DNA of 64,000 bases from Clostridiaceae bacterium (GCA_910575795.1 CAJTGE010000019.1:37306-101305), one strand, 5' to 3'. Counted from the first letter of the stretch, positions 54,044 through 63,527 are shown. A program made the numbers and translations. The notes: generated from the letters alone by a model not told the origin.

Positions 54044-54050
54044 AAAAATC

Positions 54051-55412
54051 ATGAAAATTATCATCGTTTTAGCTGTTTTGTGCCTGTTCACCCGTTTGTT
54101 CCGAATAGCGGCAGGAACCCTGGATATTAAGAAGCTGAATATTATCAGCTATGCTTATTACAATATATTGATCTTTTCATTTATTGGAGCCTCGCTGGTT
54201 TTTCTGGGATTTCGCGATCACTATTTAATTGCAGATATAAAAAGCGAGGCTGTCATTCATAAAACGTATCTGTTTCTGTGTTATGCAATCATCGTGTTTC
54301 CTGCTTCTGTGATTCTTTGCAACTTCCTTCTGAATGGCAGGAAGATCCGGAAACAATATGAGAAACAGCTACAAACCGGCGCTGCGTACAGGAACGGGGA
54401 AAAAGTGGTTTTTATATTCTCTGCCGCCATGGCCGTAATAGGAATATCCGCCACAATCTACATGTTTGTCTGCATCGGCTCCGTTCCGATTCTGCACTTA
54501 AATCAGACAAGCGAGGAGCTGGCCAGGATAAGCTCACAGGTAAACCGCAATTTTGCGGGAAACACTTATATAAAAAATATTGTTGTGCTGACATTTGTTC
54601 CGCTGTTTTCCTATTTAACATATGTATACTGGAGAACAAGCAGAAAAATCCAGTGGGGAATGCTGTTTTTTATCTTCTTTATCACAAGTATCCTGGTTAA
54701 GACGCATGACTTGTCAAAGGCGCCTGTGATTTACTATGCATTTCATTTCATTGTGATTGAAGTAATTTTGAACAACAGGAAGCTGTTCCGATATCTTTTC
54801 GCTTTCGGGGCGTTGGGGCTTATCTGTATTTTTTTGCAGTACAAATACATTATGGGCTATAATACGAACTTTTTTACGATTCGTTCCGGCCCGGGAGGGC
54901 GCATTTTTATGACGCAGATTGCAACGCTGTTTTTACATATTCAGGCATTCCCGGAGCAGATCCCATATCTGAACGGAGCAAGCCTGCCGACAGTGCTGGC
55001 AAAGCTGGCAGGCATTCCGGATTCCTGGGTACGCTCCGGCCGCGAAGTGATGAAACTGTATAATCCGGCGGCAGTGAGCGATGGAACCGCTGGTTCGATG
55101 AACGCCTTTTTTATTGGGGAGGCGTATGCCAACTGGGGGACTGCAGGGGCGTTTGCAGCGCCTGTGATCATTGGGATCCATTTTTCGGTTGCATTTACGC
55201 TGCTGCTTAAGATGAAGAAAACGCCGCTGTCCATTATGCTGTATATCGCGCTGTTTCAGATGCTGACAGGCGCATTGCAGGGCGGTTTTGTCGATTATCT
55301 GTATAATATAGGAATCATTCTCACCATCGCTTTGGTTTATGGCATAAGCGTTCTGCTAAGCCGCGGAAAACTGGGCGTCAGGAAGCCTCTGAGATGGAAA
55401 CGCATACAGTAA
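54051..55412 (+). CDS. wzy: Oligosaccharide repeat-unit polymerase (Wzy-type)
   Basis: A 453 aa membrane protein with about 11-12 hydrophobic spans and a long outer loop (residues about 280-360: YKYIMGYNTNFFTIRSGPGGRIF..., with FFIGEAYANWG). This is the O-antigen/capsule polymerase pattern; sequence conservation in this family is low, so topology and context carry the call. Begins at ATG 54051, 8 bp after the transferase stop; the longer upstream frame overlaps that gene and is not needed. It links repeat units outside the membrane after Wzx flipping. Confidence 0.75.
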   Translation: MKIIIVLAVLCLFTRLFRIAAGTLDIKKLNIISYAYYNILIFSFIGASLVFLGFRDHYLIADIKSEAVIHKTYLFLCYAIIVFPASVILCNFLLNGRKIRKQYEKQLQTGAAYRNGEKVVFIFSAAMAVIGISATIYMFVCIGSVPILHLNQTSEELARISSQVNRNFAGNTYIKNIVVLTFVPLFSYLTYVYWRTSRKIQWGMLFFIFFITSILVKTHDLSKAPVIYYAFHFIVIEVILNNRKLFRYLFAFGALGLICIFLQYKYIMGYNTNFFTIRSGPGGRIFMTQIATLFLHIQAFPEQIPYLNGASLPTVLAKLAGIPDSWVRSGREVMKLYNPAAVSDGTAGSMNAFFIGEAYANWGTAGAFAAPVIIGIHFSVAFTLLLKMKKTPLSIMLYIALFQMLTGALQGGFVDYLYNIGIILTIALVYGISVLLSRGKLGVRKPLRWKRIQ

Positions 55413-55425
55413 GGACGGGTGTCAG

Positions 55426-56880
55426 ATGAGAGATTTTATACATAAAGCCTTCGGACATGAGAGCTTTTTAAAAAATATTTTGCTGCTTGTATCCGGCACA
55501 TTGCTGGCTCAGGTGATTTCCTTTCTGGCCTCCCCGGTTTTGACAAGGCTTTATTCTCCGGCTTCCTATGGGGAATTTGGCTTATTTACGGCCTGCACCG
55601 CGATTGCCGGCGCGCTGATCTGTTTCCGGTATGAGCTGGCGCTTGTGATACCGCGCTCAAAGGAACATGCGGCGGCCTTGTTTTGCCTGGCTGTCATCTG
55701 CTGCTGTATCAATACAGTATGCATCACGCTTCTTATCACAGCAGCCGGGAAATATGCGGGGTTCGCTTTGGTGAGCGGACATGCCTTCATAAGATATATT
55801 GTGTTTCCAATCTATATTTTTTGCTCCGGTATATCTTCCATATGCAATTACTGGTATACAAGAGAGGGGAAATTCAAGTACCTGGCAAAACGCCAGGTTG
55901 CGTATACCATACTGACCGTCCTGGCGGAATTGTGCTTTGCCTGGCTTCTGACCGGGGATTCCGGCCTGGGACTCGTTCTGGGCTCCACGCTTGCATTGGG
56001 GGGGACGACGCTGTTTTTATTTATGAGCATTATAAAACAGGACTGGGCTGACATAAAACAGGTACGCTGGAGGGATATCAGGAAAGAAGCCTGGCGCTAC
56101 CGGGAATTTCCCCTGTTCTCATCATGGACGGCTGTGTTTAACACGCTTTCTTTTTCTCTGCCGTCTCTTATGCTTTCAGCGTATTTTAACAGTGAAACCG
56201 TAGGCTGCTATAACCTTGGCTATAAGATCCTGGATCTGCCGATCAGCCTGATCGGGACTTCGGTCGCCCAGGCGTTTTATCCGAATATCCGGGAGCAGGA
56301 TACGCCGGATAAAAAGAAGCAGGCGGCGCTGACCGTCCTGCGCCATCTGTTTGAAACCGGCTTTGTGCCATTAGCGCTGATCAGTATTGCAGCGCCATGG
56401 ATTTTTTCGATTATTTTCGGAGAGGAATGGCTTGTGACCGGTTATTATGTACGGCTGCTGGCTCCGTGGCTGTTTCTCGTTTTTATTGCCTCCCCGGTTT
56501 CGGATTTATATATTGTTCTGAACCGGCAAAAGGAACACTTAATCATGAATATCGCGATGCTGGCCGTGCGGTTTCTCTCGCTTTATATCGGAGGCCGGCT
56601 GCGCCACGACAGAGTGGCAATTGGCTTATTTGGGGCGGCCGGCGCGGTTATGTGGATCCTGAATATGACCTATATCCTGTCAAAGGTAGGCGTCCATATG
56701 GGGGAATTGTTTCAGATCGTGAAAGCAGGCGTGAAAACAGGCGCGAAATATCTGATCCTTCCGGTACTCAGCCTGTTTTTCCATAATCGTTCCGTGTTTT
56801 TTATCTCTTTTTTATGCGGTTTATGGTTCCTGTATGGTTATTATGTGAAGATAAGAAGGGGTGCAGATGGTACGGTATAA
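55426..56880 (+). CDS. wzx: Lipid-linked repeat-unit flippase (Wzx)
   Basis: A 484 aa polysaccharide flippase of the MATE/MOP class with about 12-14 spans: FLASPVLTRLYSPASYGEFGLFTA, ISSICNYWYTREGKFKYLAKRQV, SFSLPSLMLSAYFNSETVGCYNLGYKILDLPISLIG and WIFSIIFGEEW. Moves undecaprenyl-PP-repeat units to the outer face. Stop overlaps the next gene by 14 bp. Confidence 0.88.
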   Translation: MRDFIHKAFGHESFLKNILLLVSGTLLAQVISFLASPVLTRLYSPASYGEFGLFTACTAIAGALICFRYELALVIPRSKEHAAALFCLAVICCCINTVCITLLITAAGKYAGFALVSGHAFIRYIVFPIYIFCSGISSICNYWYTREGKFKYLAKRQVAYTILTVLAELCFAWLLTGDSGLGLVLGSTLALGGTTLFLFMSIIKQDWADIKQVRWRDIRKEAWRYREFPLFSSWTAVFNTLSFSLPSLMLSAYFNSETVGCYNLGYKILDLPISLIGTSVAQAFYPNIREQDTPDKKKQAALTVLRHLFETGFVPLALISIAAPWIFSIIFGEEWLVTGYYVRLLAPWLFLVFIASPVSDLYIVLNRQKEHLIMNIAMLAVRFLSLYIGGRLRHDRVAIGLFGAAGAVMWILNMTYILSKVGVHMGELFQIVKAGVKTGAKYLILPVLSLFFHNRSVFFISFLCGLWFLYGYYVKIRRGADGTV

Positions 56881-58486
56881 ATTATGTAACAACTACGGCG
56901 TCAGCCGGATTCAAACAGACAGGCTTACCATGCAGGGAAGCTGTTTCTGGAACAACCGTCTCCTGTCAGAGGAGGACGAAGAGCAAATCATCCATTTGCT
57001 GCGCCAGAACCGGAGCCATGAATTCCATGGTTTCTACTCCATTTATGTGTTTGATGCTCCGGATGTGTACTGCCTTTGTGATCCGATGCGAAGTTATCCG
57101 GTCTTTTACTGCTGTCATAAGGAAGATTTATATATAAGCGATAATCCGTACTGGATTGCGCAGGAAACAAAAGACCGGCTGGACGGGAAAAAAGCCGAAG
57201 ACTATAAGCTGGCTTTATTTACATTTGGCGATGAAACCCTGTTTTCATCCGTGAAACAATTGCGCGCGGGAGAAATGCTGCATTACAGGGACGGAAGGCT
57301 GACGGTCAGGAAAGCCGGCGCGGTGTATGAGGGGCATTACAGAAACAGGAGCTATCCGGCATGGATGAGGGAACATGAGGCTGCGCTAAAACAGGCGTTT
57401 ACGCGTCTTATTCGTTTTGCGGACGGAAGAAGGATCGTGGTTCCTCTTAGCGGCGGTTATGATTCCAGGCTGGTCGCCTGTATGCTGAAAAAGCTGAACT
57501 ATGAACATGTCACTGCATTTACATATGGGGATCCGGCTGGAGCAGAGGTTCGGCTGAGCCGGGAGGTTGCGCGGCGTCTGCATTACGACTGGCTGTATAT
57601 TAAGGCAGAAAAAGAGGATTGTGAGCAGGCGCGCGATTCAGAGGAATTCCTTGCATTCTTTTCATATGCGGGAAGAGCCGTTTCCGTTCCGCATCTGCAG
57701 GACTGGATTTGTATAAAGAAAATGCGGGAACACGGGTGGATTCCAGAAGACAGCGTTATCGTGCCGGGGCATGCCGGGGATGTGCTGAGCGGGGAGTGCA
57801 GCGACAGAAAAGGATGGCTTTATAAAAATAAAACAGGAGAGAGGGATATCAGAAAGGCAGCGCAGGCGGCTGTGGATTACCTTTTTACAGAAAAATTTTT
57901 GAGCAGGGATGAAAAACGGTATTATGAAGCGTGTGTCGCCAGAGAAATGAGGCGATTTTCCAGTGCGCCGGATACAGCCTCTCTCTATGAAAGCTGGTGG
58001 CTCTGTGAGCGGACGTCAAAATTTATCATCAATTCCGTGCGCGCCTATGAATTTTTTGGCTATCAGTGGTGGCTTCCTCTGGCGGATCGCGGGTATGCGG
58101 ATTTCTGGTCAGAGGTCCCGCTGCCTTACCGTGCGGATCAGAAAATATATTGTGACACGGTAAAGGAGCTGATGAACCAGGTCTTACATAAGGCGATCCC
58201 AAGGGAGGGGGAGGCGGCCGGGCATTTTAACGGAATGAAGAAACTGGCATCCCGGTATTGCTCCATCAACGCCAGAAACCAGTTAAAACGAATCATCAGG
58301 AAACCGGATGAAATGCGCAGGGAGTATGAGAGAGGGCCGGGCCTGATGTGGTATTACTTTACTCGTAACAGCGAAGAATATATGGATTTTAAACAGAAAA
58401 ATAATACGGCCAATTATGCCGCAGGGGAGTATTACTTAAAGCATTTTGATGATTTTATGGAGGCAGAGAGGGCGGCAGAGCCATGA
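56867..58486 (+). CDS. Asparagine-synthase-like amidotransferase of the polysaccharide cluster
   Basis: About 539 aa. The synthetase half has the PP-loop VPLSGGYDSRLVACML and EVARRLHYDW...GHAGDVLSGE. The N-terminal half resembles a class II glutaminase fold (FYSIYVFD, CDPMRSYPVFYCC) but lacks the Cys2 nucleophile after the initiator Met. Such proteins in glycan clusters amidate uronic acids; they would use ammonia or another donor when the Cys is missing. Here the likely target is a Wbp-derived uronic acid. The substrate is inferred only. Start ATG 56867, preferred to GTG 56861. Confidence 0.75.
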   Translation: MVRYKLCNNYGVSRIQTDRLTMQGSCFWNNRLLSEEDEEQIIHLLRQNRSHEFHGFYSIYVFDAPDVYCLCDPMRSYPVFYCCHKEDLYISDNPYWIAQETKDRLDGKKAEDYKLALFTFGDETLFSSVKQLRAGEMLHYRDGRLTVRKAGAVYEGHYRNRSYPAWMREHEAALKQAFTRLIRFADGRRIVVPLSGGYDSRLVACMLKKLNYEHVTAFTYGDPAGAEVRLSREVARRLHYDWLYIKAEKEDCEQARDSEEFLAFFSYAGRAVSVPHLQDWICIKKMREHGWIPEDSVIVPGHAGDVLSGECSDRKGWLYKNKTGERDIRKAAQAAVDYLFTEKFLSRDEKRYYEACVAREMRRFSSAPDTASLYESWWLCERTSKFIINSVRAYEFFGYQWWLPLADRGYADFWSEVPLPYRADQKIYCDTVKELMNQVLHKAIPREGEAAGHFNGMKKLASRYCSINARNQLKRIIRKPDEMRREYERGPGLMWYYFTRNSEEYMDFKQKNNTANYAAGEYYLKHFDDFMEAERAAEP

Positions 58487-60144
58487 AATGGCGAAATAGG
58501 ATATTCCCATATATCGGCATTTTTGCTTTTGTGCTCATTGTATGGGGAGTTATGATACACCGGATGCGCCTGGGGGTGGACTTCACAGACGAGACAGCCT
58601 ATCTGACCTGGGCGTACCGGTTTTCTCTGGGAGATCGTATTTTATTAGATACATCAGAGGAACTTCAAAGCATAGGAAGCCTCTTTATTGCGCCGGCTTT
58701 AAAGGGATTTCGTTTCATAAACGGAGGATATGACGGGGTTATATACTGCTTTCGCATGATGTACTTTTTGTCAACGATCGCGCTGTATCTGGTTATCGTT
58801 TATTCACTCAACTGCAGAAATAAGGCTGTATATTATTATCTCTTTACCCTACCAGTGACAATTGCGGCTGTGGCGAATCTATACCAGTTTTCGTACAATA
58901 CACTTTCACTCAACCTCGCATATGCCGCTATATGGTGTTTATTTCCGATTCGGGACATGGATGGAAACGGCAAAGCGCTGGCCGCGCTGTCAGGCTGTCT
59001 TATGGCGCTGTCATCTATCATCTATCCCTCATTCAGTGTGTTATTTATTGCTATGGGAATCGTGCATTATCATATCTTAAGGAAGGATCAACAGCAGAAG
59101 GCCGTATGCTTTATCAGGATTTATACAGCCTTTGCCGCTTTTGTTGTATGCCTGTTTTTACTGTGGCTCCTGTCATCATCTGAGTGGGATATTCGGGGAA
59201 TGAAGGCAGGAATCCATGCTATGCTTAAGCAGCTGCAACTGAAACAGGCGCCAACTCTGATGCAAAAACTCCGGTTCGCACTGCTGGAGATAAGAAAAGC
59301 GGCAAATTCGCATATAGCTGTGTATGTTCTGTGTTTTGTGGCTGTTTCCGAGTGTATCGGAAGAAAACAGAATCAATTACGTTTATATCTTCTTTTGGTT
59401 TTATATGTAAGCGTGCTGTTGGATTTCAAACTTTCAGGCGCTTCGTATTTCATCGTGTATGCCAGTATGTTTTGTTCAGAACTGTATGTTTTTCTGCGAT
59501 GGGCTCATATCGAAGAAAAAGAACATATAGTGAATGGAGTTATTCTGCCGGGCTTTTTAATCATCATCCTTCGGTTTATAACAAGCGATAACCAATCAAT
59601 ACTTATGCAGATACAGACGGGATTTGTCCTCATCGCTCCGCTTTATCCATTGTGTTTCCCTGAACAGAATGAGCGCTTAAGCGGTAACGTATGCGTTCTC
59701 GGAATGATGACGGCAATTCTTTGCTTATCCATATCTTTTCACAGTTTTTACAGGGAAGAAGAGTATGGGAGCTTAGATACGGAGGTGGAAGATGGGATAT
59801 ATAAGCATTTATATACAACTGGGAAACGCCATGCAGTTATCGGCAGGATTCAGGAAGAACTGAAAAATTATATCCGGCCCCAAGAGGGTATGACAATGTT
59901 AGCGGCAAACCATTTTGTTCCTGTGTATATGATATCAGGAATGAGGCCGGTTACACCGGATATTTGGGATGCGATGGGAACAAACAGAGGAAACAAAAGC
60001 TCTGAGCCATTACTGGCATACATGGAGCGGACAGGACGGGAGCCGGACTACATTCTGTTTGAGGATTATGAAGGAAATATGTACTGGTACGATGATCCTG
60101 CCTATTCTTTTAATTTATACATTTCAGATAACTATTTGTTATAA
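58483..60144 (+). CDS. GT-C-like integral membrane protein
   Basis: A 553 aa protein with about 11 hydrophobic segments. VDFTDETAYLTWAYRFSLGDRIL in the first outer loop has the acidic pair used as catalytic residues in polyprenyl-phosphate-dependent GT-C enzymes. A soluble C-terminal domain of about 110 residues follows (HAVIGRIQEELKNYIRPQEG...YILFEDYEGNMYWY). It could add a side-branch sugar outside the membrane. Overlaps the previous gene by 4 bp. Confidence 0.65.
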   Translation: MKWRNRIFPYIGIFAFVLIVWGVMIHRMRLGVDFTDETAYLTWAYRFSLGDRILLDTSEELQSIGSLFIAPALKGFRFINGGYDGVIYCFRMMYFLSTIALYLVIVYSLNCRNKAVYYYLFTLPVTIAAVANLYQFSYNTLSLNLAYAAIWCLFPIRDMDGNGKALAALSGCLMALSSIIYPSFSVLFIAMGIVHYHILRKDQQQKAVCFIRIYTAFAAFVVCLFLLWLLSSSEWDIRGMKAGIHAMLKQLQLKQAPTLMQKLRFALLEIRKAANSHIAVYVLCFVAVSECIGRKQNQLRLYLLLVLYVSVLLDFKLSGASYFIVYASMFCSELYVFLRWAHIEEKEHIVNGVILPGFLIIILRFITSDNQSILMQIQTGFVLIAPLYPLCFPEQNERLSGNVCVLGMMTAILCLSISFHSFYREEEYGSLDTEVEDGIYKHLYTTGKRHAVIGRIQEELKNYIRPQEGMTMLAANHFVPVYMISGMRPVTPDIWDAMGTNRGNKSSEPLLAYMERTGREPDYILFEDYEGNMYWYDDPAYSFNLYISDNYLL

Positions 60145-60200
60145 CCAGAGATCTTGCGGTAAAAGTAAATTGGATATTAGATAATCTGATTCCTCCGATT

Positions 60201-60893
60201 TTGCGCGACTGCAGATTATTTATGAAAGCCATCGAATATGCGGTTTATGGAAAGAAAGGAACCATATTTCTTGATTTTAAAGAAAATGGCAGGTATTTAC
60301 ATCTGTCATCTGCTGAATTAAAGACTATATATCAGGAGGTTGCCGATGCATCGACGGCAATGACGCGTCCTACGGATTTGAATCATGTTATGGAAGAAAA
60401 GGTTTTGAATTTTTTTAAGGCAAGAGCCGGACAAGTTATCAAAATTTTGGATGTCGCATGCGGGCGTGGATATTTGTCAAATGAAATAGCAGGAATTTCG
60501 GCCAGTTTCGATGTATATGGTATCGATATAATTATTCCAAATATATCAGAACAGCCTGAAAACCTTCATTTTCTGGAAGGAGAAATTGAGCATATTCCGT
60601 TTCCGGATCGTTTTTTTGATGTTGTAATCTGTACTTATACATTGGAGCATGTATTGAATTTAGAAGCAGCTCTGGCCGAATTGCGCAGGGTATGTAAAGG
60701 AAAATTAATCGTCGTTGTTCCCTGCGAACGCGAATACCAGTATACGACCAATTTACATACATACTGGTTTCCTTATCCCCACACAATAAAACGTTTATTC
60801 CATAATCCGGATGGGAAGGTTGCAAAATGGGGAGGAGAACTTCCCGTCTTGTGGTCATTGATGACGGAAGCAGCGACAGGACTTACGCGATGA
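60201..60893 (+). CDS. Class I SAM methyltransferase, damaged at both ends
   Basis: The SAM-binding motif is ILDVACGRGYLSNEIAG; FPDRFFDVVICTYTLEHVLN is motif IV/post. The frame is open from 60132, and the stretch before the first usable start (VNWILDNLIPPILRD) looks like native protein, so no normal start codon is visible; TTG 60201 or ATG 60222 would give short forms. The last 15-20 residues (after KWGGEL) come from reading the following GT2 gene out of frame. Probably methylates a sugar, if active. Confidence 0.6.
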   Translation: MRDCRLFMKAIEYAVYGKKGTIFLDFKENGRYLHLSSAELKTIYQEVADASTAMTRPTDLNHVMEEKVLNFFKARAGQVIKILDVACGRGYLSNEIAGISASFDVYGIDIIIPNISEQPENLHFLEGEIEHIPFPDRFFDVVICTYTLEHVLNLEAALAELRRVCKGKLIVVVPCEREYQYTTNLHTYWFPYPHTIKRLFHNPDGKVAKWGGELPVLWSLMTEAATGLTR

Positions 60894-61456
60894 TAAAAAG
60901 GATGGCTGAGGACATGCCCTTATTGGAGCCTGTTACAAAGGAAAATTCCGGGCACGGGCCAACGGTTCTTTTCGGATATCAATATGCTGTGAAAACGGGA
61001 AATGCAGATTATATTTTCCAGACGGATTCAGATGGCCAGACTGCTGCATCCGATTTTGAAACATTCTGGGATTTGAGAAAATCGTATGATATGGTAATCG
61101 GACAGCGCATTGACCGCAGGGATGGAATGCAGAGAATATTCGTCACACGGATGTTAAAAATGATTGTAAACTTTATTTTCAGGGAAAAAATTCCAGACGC
61201 CAACACGCCGTTTCGTCTGATGAAGGCAGACCGGCTGAAGGATGTGCTGGAATCCGTGCCGGAAAATTTTTATCTGGCAAATGTTCTGATTTCGATTATT
61301 TACATAAAGAAAAATTATAAAGTAAAATTTGTTCCAATCATGTTCAGGGAACGGCAGGGGGGAACGAATTCCCTGAATATGATAAAGATCTTTAAGATTG
61401 GCATGGCAGCAATAAAAGATTTTTTATATTTAAGAAACAAGATAAAACATCTGTAA
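60827..61456 (+). CDS. Family 2 glycosyltransferase, missing its N-terminus
   Basis: A 209 aa GT2/DPM1-like protein that begins almost at the donor-site motif: VVIDDGSSDRTYAMI is at residue 9 rather than about 35-40. The first strand and helix with PxYNEE are absent. The rest is complete: QTDSDGQ (DxD), GQRIDRRDGMQR, DANTPFRLMKA and FRERQGGTNS. An ATG at 60827 with GGGAAGG upstream could still allow translation of an inactive fragment. It overlaps the methyltransferase by 67 bp in another frame: a deletion junction. Confidence 0.7.
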   Translation: MGRRTSRLVVIDDGSSDRTYAMIKRMAEDMPLLEPVTKENSGHGPTVLFGYQYAVKTGNADYIFQTDSDGQTAASDFETFWDLRKSYDMVIGQRIDRRDGMQRIFVTRMLKMIVNFIFREKIPDANTPFRLMKADRLKDVLESVPENFYLANVLISIIYIKKNYKVKFVPIMFRERQGGTNSLNMIKIFKIGMAAIKDFLYLRNKIKHL

Positions 61457-61473
61457 GAAAGAGAGGAGATAGT

Positions 61474-62598
61474 ATGCAATTTCGCGATTTAAAAACCCAG
61501 TATGAAACCTTAAAACCTTCCATTGACGCGGCGATTGCCGGCGTCATTGCCGAAACATCTTTTATCAGCGGTTCTCCGGTAAAGGAACTGGAAAAACGGC
61601 TGGCGTCCTATGTGGGCCGCAAACACTGTATTACCTGCGGCAACGGCACGGATGCGCTTTCCCTGGCGATGATGGCGTGGAATATCGGGCCCGGAGACGC
61701 TGTCTTTGTCCCGGATTTCACGTTTTTCGCGACAGCGGAGGTGGTATCCTTTGAGGGAGCGACGCCGGTTTTGGTCGATGTGGATGAAAGGACTTTTAAT
61801 ATGGATCCGCAAAAGCTCACAGAAGCGATTGAGGCGGTTCTCGGCGAAGGCAGGCTTCGCCCCAGAGCAGTTATCCCTGTCGATCTGTTCGGCCTTCCGG
61901 CGGACTATCCGGAAATTGAGCGGATCGCAGCGCGTTATGGTTTAAAAATACTGGAGGACGCCGCACAGGGCTTTGGCGGACGTATAGGCGAAAGAAGGGC
62001 GTGTTCCTTTGGGGATATCTCCGCTACCTCCTTTTTTCCGGCAAAGCCTCTTGGCTGTTACGGGGACGGCGGCGCTGTTTTCACGGATGATGATGAGACG
62101 GCCCGGTATCTGGAATCCGTCTGCGTTCACGGCAAAGGTTCTTATAAGTATGAAAATGTCCGCATCGGCTGGAATTCCAGGCTGGATACGCTGCAGGCCG
62201 CAATTCTGCTGCCAAAGTTCAGGGCTTTTGAGGAATATGAGCTTGAGCGGGTGAATGAGGCGGCGGCGTGGTATACAGAGGAGCTGACCGATATTGTGAA
62301 GACGCCGGTTATTCCAGAGAATTTCCGTTCCAGTTGGGCGCAGTATACAATTCAGCTTGAAAATAAAGAAAAAAGAGACGGTCTCCAGGCTTTTCTCGAA
62401 AAACAGGGCATTCCGACAATGGTTTATTACCCCATTCCTCTTCATCAGCAGGAGGTCTATCAAACAAATCCGGTTTATCAGGCATGCCCGGCAACAAAGC
62501 GGCTCTGCGAGCGTGTGCTGTCCCTGCCTATGCACCCTTATCTGGGCAGGGAGGATGTCAGGATGGTAAGCGGGCAAATCAGAACCTATTTGAAATAG
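61474..62598 (+). CDS. DegT/DnrJ/EryC1-type sugar aminotransferase (WbpE-like)
   Basis: A 374 aa PLP enzyme: GNGTDALSLAMMAW, DFTFFATAEV, PVDLFGLPADY, EDAAQGFGG and the PLP lysine in SFFPAKPLGCYGDGGA. It uses glutamate to aminate the 3-keto sugar made by the WbpB-like enzyme, completing the route to UDP-GlcNAc3NAcA. It lies 9 kb from its pathway partners, separated by the A+T-rich block, which suggests that the block was inserted between them. Confidence 0.88.
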   Translation: MQFRDLKTQYETLKPSIDAAIAGVIAETSFISGSPVKELEKRLASYVGRKHCITCGNGTDALSLAMMAWNIGPGDAVFVPDFTFFATAEVVSFEGATPVLVDVDERTFNMDPQKLTEAIEAVLGEGRLRPRAVIPVDLFGLPADYPEIERIAARYGLKILEDAAQGFGGRIGERRACSFGDISATSFFPAKPLGCYGDGGAVFTDDDETARYLESVCVHGKGSYKYENVRIGWNSRLDTLQAAILLPKFRAFEEYELERVNEAAAWYTEELTDIVKTPVIPENFRSSWAQYTIQLENKEKRDGLQAFLEKQGIPTMVYYPIPLHQQEVYQTNPVYQACPATKRLCERVLSLPMHPYLGREDVRMVSGQIRTYLK

Positions 62599-62726
62599 AG
62601 AGAGTAGGAAGAAAAGCGGCATAAGGGATTGTGTATTTTATTCAGTTTTCGAGGTCAGGTAACGGATTGAAAAACAAATCTGATGAACCTGATTTTTTAG
62701 TGTCAAAAATGGCTTCAAATGCCTGA

Positions 62727-63020
62727 AAATCAGGGTTTTCGGACAGTTTTTTTGGGGGGGGGGATAAGGACAGGATGGTATACGGAATGTATACGGCATC
62801 CCTGTATTCTATGCTCGTCGGCGTTTACCTGCCGGGTGAACGGCGGCTGTTCCACGAATGCGACATACATTTTTGCGCCCCGGTGTATATCGGGGATGTG
62901 CTGACCGTCCGGGGAAGCGTTAAGGAAATCGATCCCCGGTTCAGCCGCATCGTCCTGAAAGCGGAGATCCGGAACCAGGACGAGGTGAATTTTAATGTTT
63001 CGGGCGGGGATTATATGTGA
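62727..63020 (+). pseudogene. MaoC-like dehydratase, 3' fragment with poly-G(10)
   Basis: From about 62769 the frame reads DKDRMVYGMYTASLYSMLVG..., HECDIHFCAPVYIGDVLTVRGSV, the C-terminal half of a MaoC/hot-dog dehydratase. The catalytic N-terminal part (Asp-His motif) is missing. It is preceded in frame by a run of T and ten G (62754-62763). The remaining ATG at 62775 could give an 81 aa product. Likely non-functional. Confidence 0.65.
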
Positions 63021-63079
63021 AATTTCCCAATGTCAAGCCAAAAAGAATTGCTTCGCTCATTTAATATTGTATTGACAAC

Positions 63080-63272
63080 GTGCACACTTTAGGGAATGGG
63101 GAGAGGTATTCCATACCTGCTCTCTAAAGGATATCCAGATATGATTGTTATCAATCGTGATTCAGAGGACAAGTTTTGCAGGATTTTTTGGTATTGACCG
63201 CAATCGCCGTTTTTGTTTATCGGAAGCGCAAGGATGATCAGCCCAGGCATTTTCCGTGAAAGATACATTCAT
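63080..63272 (-). pseudogene. YoeB/Txe-like toxin relic
   Basis: On the minus strand, right after the antitoxin relic, ATGAATGTATCTTTCACGG encodes MNVSFTENAWADH, the YoeB N-terminus, then diverges. Scattered matches follow (RSIPKNP, IDNNHIWIS) but frames are broken and the middle is lost. Confidence 0.5.
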
Positions 63273-63275
63273 ATG

Positions 63276-63527
63276 CTAATCCTCCACATCAAAATTCACT
63301 AATTTTCCCTCTTCCGCCTGTTTTATCGATTCCTTTAACCATTCATAATTCGGCTTACTGTGTCTGATATGGAGATTTTCCATCAGGCTGTCATATTGGG
63401 CCCGGGACATTAAAACAACATTTTCGTCATTTTTTCTTGTGATAATTGCAATTTCAGAATCCCGGACAACACGATCGCATACTTCTTTAAAATTATTTCA
63501 TACATTTGAAAAATTAGCCGCTATCAT
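63276..63527 (-). pseudogene. YefM/Phd-type antitoxin with premature stop
   Basis: Minus-strand frame of 83 codons: MIAANFSNV, then TGA at codon 10 (63498-63500), then NNFKEVCDRVVRDSEIAIITRKNDENVVLMSRAQYDSLMENLHIR, and a C-terminus ending VNFDVED. Family consensus has Arg at the stop, so one CGA-to-TGA change suffices. An AAAGGAATG ribosome site is still present. Confidence 0.75.
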
